From SG-bin7 sp964498095 (lineage in GTDB: Bacteria > Bdellovibrionota > Bdellovibrionia > Bdellovibrionales > SG-bin7): 64,000 nucleotides of DNA. Location of the stretch: NCBI GenBank assembly GCA_964498095.1, contig CAZCFY010000003.1:62001-126000 (forward strand), in the 5' to 3' direction. The notes under the pieces were generated by a model. The model made no database searches, was not told the origin of the DNA, and saw nothing but the letters and a program-made list of their open reading frames with translations. Below, in pieces: positions 60,599 to 64,000 of the stretch (its first letter is position 1; each line of letters starts with the position of its first letter). Made by a program: the position numbers and the translations under genes.

Positions 60599-62425
60599 TT
60601 ACTCGTGATCAGGCGTTGTTGAAGTTTTTGTCGTCATACCTTTTAAGGCTTCGCCAAATACATCACCAAGGCTTGTTTTCGAAGTCGATGTTGCTTTCTT
60701 AATGTAATCGGCAACGTCGGCTTTTTGTTCACGCAATTTTACGAGCTTCGCACTTAAACCAATTTTGCGAGAGTCACGATCAATCGTGATAATCTCAGCG
60801 CGCACCACATCGTCAACTTTGACAACTTCAGATGGGTGTTTAATGCGGTTAGTGCTTAGTTCAGAAACGTGAATTAAACCTTCAACCTCGGGCGCAAGTT
60901 CTACGAACACGCCGAAGTCAGCAAGCTTCACGATTTTCACGTCGTGTTGCGTGCCGATGGCAAATTTTGCTTCGACTTGGCTCCACGGATCGGCCTCAAG
61001 TTGTTTGATGCCAAGAGAAAATCTCTCGTTGTCCGAATCTACACCAAGTACGACGACGCGAACTTTATCACCTTTTTTGAAAACTTCTGATGGATGACCA
61101 ACTCTGCGGTTCCAAGAGAAATCAGAAACGTGAACAAGTCCGTCAATACCTTCTTCGATACCGACAAAGATACCAAAGTCAGTGACTGATTTAACTTCAC
61201 CTTCAATGATTGTTCCCGGCGGATAAGATTGTTTCAATTCGTCCCATGGATTTGGTTGAAGTTGCTTCATGCCCAGAGAAATACGGCGGTTGGCCGCATC
61301 GATCTCTAATACAACAACATCAACTTGATCACCTTCTTTTACGAATTGGGATGGATGCTTGGCGCGTTTGTTCCAACTCATCTCTGAAATATGAATTAAA
61401 CCCTCAATACCCTCATCAAGCTCGACGAAAGCTCCATAATCAGCAAGAGAAACAACTTTGCCAGACAATTTTGTACCTTGTGGGTATTTGTCTTTAACCG
61501 CTTCCCAAGGATCAGGCTGCATTTGTTTTAAGCCTAAGCTTACGCGGTTTTTCTCTTGATCGTATTTTAAAACTTTAACTTTGATCTCATCGCCCATTTT
61601 CATGAGTTCAGACGGATGCTTTACGCGGCCCCAACTCATGTCAGTGATGTGGAGTAACCCGTCAACACCACCAAGATCAATGAAAGCTCCGTAGTCAGTA
61701 ATGTTTTTCACAGTACCGATAACTTCCGATCCCTCTTTCATCGCATCAATGGTTTGGCTGCGGAGTTTTTCTCTTTCTTCTTCAAGAAGAGCGCGGCGGG
61801 AAAGCACGATGTTGCCACGTTTTTTGTTAAATTTTAAAACTTTGAATTTATATTTTTTGCCAATGTAGATGTCCATGTTACGTACGGGACGTAAATCAAT
61901 TTGGCTACCAGGCAAGAAGGCTTTCACACCGATATCTACGCTTAAGCCACCTTTGACTTTAGCAATAACGGTACCTTCGATAAGTTCTTCGTTTTCATGG
62001 GCGCGGGAAATATCATCCCAGGCGCGCATCATATCGGCTTTGTCTTTGGACAGAACCAACATGCCATTGTCATTTTCGATTTTGTCGATGAAGACTTCAA
62101 CTTCTTCACCTACATTCACTGATTTCTGACCTTCAACAGAGCGGAATTCGCTAATTGGGATCATACCTTCAGATTTGTAATTAATGTCGACGAGAACATA
62201 GTCAGGGGTAACCTCAACCACTGTCCCCTTTACAATATCACCTACGCCAAAATCGCGGTCTTTGAGGCTGGCCTCGAACATATCGGCGAAATTGTCTTTT
62301 CCGTTCTTAGGCTGTTTGTTGTCGTCTTTTAGAATCTCTGTGTCTTTGGAATCTAAGAGATTGAGAATCTCCTGATACTTCTTTTGGGCTGAAGTTAAAG
62401 CCGGTTTCGTTGAACTTTTAACCAT
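60599..62425 (-). CDS. rpsA: 30S ribosomal protein S1
   Basis: 608 residues from the ATG at 62425 (GAGGAGG upstream). Six S1 RNA-binding domains in a row are visible, beginning at VKGTVVEVTPDYVLVDI, IEGTVIAKVKGGLSVDI, VIGTVKNITDYGAFIDL, LSGKVVSLADYGAFVEL, IEGEVKSVTDFGIFVGI and VKIVKLADFGVFVEL. Six domains is the full proteobacterial form, which unfolds mRNA at the start of translation. About 50 extra residues precede the first domain. The order hisC-cmk-rpsA is conserved in many bacteria. Confidence 0.96.
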   Translation of the reverse strand: MVKSSTKPALTSAQKKYQEILNLLDSKDTEILKDDNKQPKNGKDNFADMFEASLKDRDFGVGDIVKGTVVEVTPDYVLVDINYKSEGMIPISEFRSVEGQKSVNVGEEVEVFIDKIENDNGMLVLSKDKADMMRAWDDISRAHENEELIEGTVIAKVKGGLSVDIGVKAFLPGSQIDLRPVRNMDIYIGKKYKFKVLKFNKKRGNIVLSRRALLEEEREKLRSQTIDAMKEGSEVIGTVKNITDYGAFIDLGGVDGLLHITDMSWGRVKHPSELMKMGDEIKVKVLKYDQEKNRVSLGLKQMQPDPWEAVKDKYPQGTKLSGKVVSLADYGAFVELDEGIEGLIHISEMSWNKRAKHPSQFVKEGDQVDVVVLEIDAANRRISLGMKQLQPNPWDELKQSYPPGTIIEGEVKSVTDFGIFVGIEEGIDGLVHVSDFSWNRRVGHPSEVFKKGDKVRVVVLGVDSDNERFSLGIKQLEADPWSQVEAKFAIGTQHDVKIVKLADFGVFVELAPEVEGLIHVSELSTNRIKHPSEVVKVDDVVRAEIITIDRDSRKIGLSAKLVKLREQKADVADYIKKATSTSKTSLGDVFGEALKGMTTKTSTTPDHE

Positions 62426-62564
62426 AAAAATTTTAAATACCTCCTCTGTGTTCGAAATCTGGTTAGGGGTTTCAAACACGCATTTTTTTAGACTTTATAA
62501 GTCTGTGACGTAGGTTATAGAGGGGAAATGACGTAAAAGTCCAAGAAAAACATCTTAAATTTAC

Positions 62565-63236
62565 TTATTTTGCTCTTAAGATTGATTCGACAAGACCAAT
62601 GACCCGAGAAGCCGCTTCGTCGAGGGTCATGCCCGTAGTATCCACGACTTTAGAGCCTTCTGGCACCTGAAGAGGGGCAACATTACGGGTCTGATCCTTG
62701 AGATCGCGCTCCTTTTGCGCCTGCTTTGTTTCTTTGATTGATTTTCCTTCTTCTAAGGCGCGTCTTTTTGCGCGGTCGGCGCTATCGGCCGTCAGATAAA
62801 TTTTGATTTGCGCCTCGGGAAAGACCACCGTACCACAGTCACGTCCTTCGGCCACTAGCCCCTTTGGAGAGCGCATAAAACAATCACGCTGTCCTTGCAG
62901 TAAGGCTTCACGAACTTTTGGGAAGCTACTGATTTTACTTGCAATTGCCCCTACCTCTTCCAGTGCAAGCTGGCTAGAAACATCTTCGCCACGAAAGCGG
63001 AACAAAGTATTTTCTTCCGTTAAATCGATAGCCCAGTTTTCACTTTTTATGATTTTTACGATGGCGGATTCATCGCCTAAATCCACCTTAAGCCGGCCCG
63101 CCATGAACGCTACTCCCCGATAAAAATTACCGGTAGAAACCCAATTGATGCCTAGTTTCTTTGCAAGCCTGCGGCTAATACTGGATTTTCCAGAGGCCGA
63201 CGGTCCATCAATGGTTATAAGTAACGGATTAGCCAT
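62565..63236 (-). CDS. cmk: Cytidylate kinase
   Basis: Phosphorylates CMP and dCMP. 223 residues. The P-loop is in LLITIDGPSASGKSS (about 5-19), the CMP-binding domain carries KGLVAEGRDCGTVVFPEA, and the LID region has RDLKDQTRNVAPL. The C-terminal pattern VVDTTGMTLDEAASRV is family-typical. It directly follows hisC, with no base between them, and precedes rpsA by about 140 bases. Confidence 0.96.
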   Translation of the reverse strand: MANPLLITIDGPSASGKSSISRRLAKKLGINWVSTGNFYRGVAFMAGRLKVDLGDESAIVKIIKSENWAIDLTEENTLFRFRGEDVSSQLALEEVGAIASKISSFPKVREALLQGQRDCFMRSPKGLVAEGRDCGTVVFPEAQIKIYLTADSADRAKRRALEEGKSIKETKQAQKERDLKDQTRNVAPLQVPEGSKVVDTTGMTLDEAASRVIGLVESILRAK

Positions 63237-64000
63237 TTAATTTTTTCCTAATACTTGTGTTAAGGCTTTTATCAGCTGACGGTTCTCAGCTTTTGTCCCC
63301 ACACTAATACGTAAATAGGAACTCAGTCCATAAGGTTTTAGCGGCCGCACAATAACTCCGCGCTTTAAAAGTTCTTGATAGATGGAAGTGGTATCGGCTG
63401 CCACATCTATCAACAAAAAATTACCTTCCGTCGGGAAAAATTTAATTTTCATTTGCTCAAAGACTTCATAGAAAAAATCTAGTCCTTCCCACGTCAATTT
63501 TTGCGACTTTTTGAGATGGGCTTTATCTTTAAGCGCCGTACAGGCCGCCACTTGGGCGAGCGAATTTATGTTAAAAGGCAAGCGCACCCGGTTGACGTAA
63601 TCGGTAATTTCGGGCGCGCCAATAAGTACGCCAACACGTAAACCGGCCAGCGCGTAAGCTTTGCTAAATGTGCGTAGGAGGAGCAAATTGGGTGTTGAGT
63701 CTAAGTATTTTTCAAACCGCGCGTAATCGCCTGAGCGCGCAAACTCCAGATAGGCTTCGTCAATTACGAGAATAAGATCTTTACGGTTTTGTATAGCGCG
63801 AACAAGGCGGTCCGCCTCTTTAGCCGTAATATAGCTACCCGTCGGATTATTGGGATTAGCCAAAAAAATAATCTTATGATTTTTCGTCCATTTAGTGTTG
63901 ATAAAATTAATGACCGCATCGATGTCGTAGGAAAAATCAGCTCCCAATGGAATCTCATCGGTCCCCAGCAAGTGCGCCTGCGCCGCAATTTTGTAAGCGA
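63237..64000 (-). CDS. hisC: Histidinol-phosphate aminotransferase, N-terminus cut by window end
   Basis: PLP-dependent aminotransferase of fold type I; about 254 C-terminal residues are inside the window, and the frame is open through 64000 (AQAHLLGTDEIPLGADF). Signatures are LANPNNPTGS, VIDEAYLEFA (PLP-binding Asp), the Schiff-base lysine in RTFSKAYALAGLRVG and the terminal PLKPYGLSSYLRISVGT. This pattern fits HisC; a phenylalanine/aspartate aminotransferase of the same group is possible. The true start lies beyond the window. Confidence 0.93.
   Translation of the reverse strand, partial: AYKIAAQAHLLGTDEIPLGADFSYDIDAVINFINTKWTKNHKIIFLANPNNPTGSYITAKEADRLVRAIQNRKDLILVIDEAYLEFARSGDYARFEKYLDSTPNLLLLRTFSKAYALAGLRVGVLIGAPEITDYVNRVRLPFNINSLAQVAACTALKDKAHLKKSQKLTWEGLDFFYEVFEQMKIKFFPTEGNFLLIDVAADTTSIYQELLKRGVIVRPLKPYGLSSYLRISVGTKAENRQLIKALTQVLGKN

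Overview
The window looks like chromosomal DNA of a Gram-negative bacterium of the Bdellovibrio type (Bdellovibrionota, Oligoflexia). This is inferred from the protein set, not from a marker gene: lpxC and an Omp85/TamB pair (outer membrane), a CarD-type regulator, flagellar fliL, many secreted proteases and outer-membrane barrels, an L,D-transpeptidase, a NodB-type deacetylase and HD-GYP signalling. No rRNA, tRNA, CRISPR array, insertion sequence or phage gene was seen. Genes are packed tightly, with many 1-28 base overlaps, so most of the window is ordinary core chromosome with islands of lineage-specific secreted proteins.

Layout. 1-9.2 kb: carD, divergent from an amino-acid permease/MATE/deacetylase operon; recG; a YchJ-like protein; two outer-membrane proteins whose start codons lie 5 bases apart. 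9.2-17.3 kb: HD-GYP protein, LysM protein, TPR protein, a ComEC split into two overlapping genes, alanine dehydrogenase and small envelope proteins. 17.5-22.7 kb: repeat lipoprotein, a large gluzincin metalloprotease behind a hairpin that covers its ribosome binding site, tag, a metallophosphoesterase and lpxC. 22.7-30.7 kb: an accessory island with four related pilin-like proteins, one carrying a LamG domain, two carrying seven-bladed RCC1 propellers and one with no extra domain. It also holds two secreted proteins of unknown function. 30.7-34.2 kb: ruvCAB, a TPR protein and efp. 34.3-44.6 kb: TPR-like gene, tamB, a six-POTRA Omp85 protein, rsmB, an outer-membrane protein and nusB. 44.7-48.8 kb: a gene with an in-frame stop, a TetR regulator divergent from a fatty-acid-hydroxylase/permuted-papain fusion, and a LysR regulator. 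48.9-57.8 kb: lipoprotein subtilisin, M16 peptidase pair, fliL, L,D-transpeptidase, Cys-rich secreted protein and methyltransferase. 57.8-64 kb, all on the minus strand: rhomboid, mce, HIT, sppA, rpsA, cmk, hisC (cut by the window end).

The most interesting points are the modular pilin-like family at 23-30.7 kb, which looks like a display system with exchangeable binding heads; a 26-base repeat lying exactly on the stop codons of carD, lpxC and nusB; a cloverleaf-like inverted repeat at 47.7-47.9 kb whose hairpin pair recurs with compensatory changes at 57.5 kb; and the two-domain lipid-type enzyme at 46.3 kb that keeps an internal signal-peptide-like segment.
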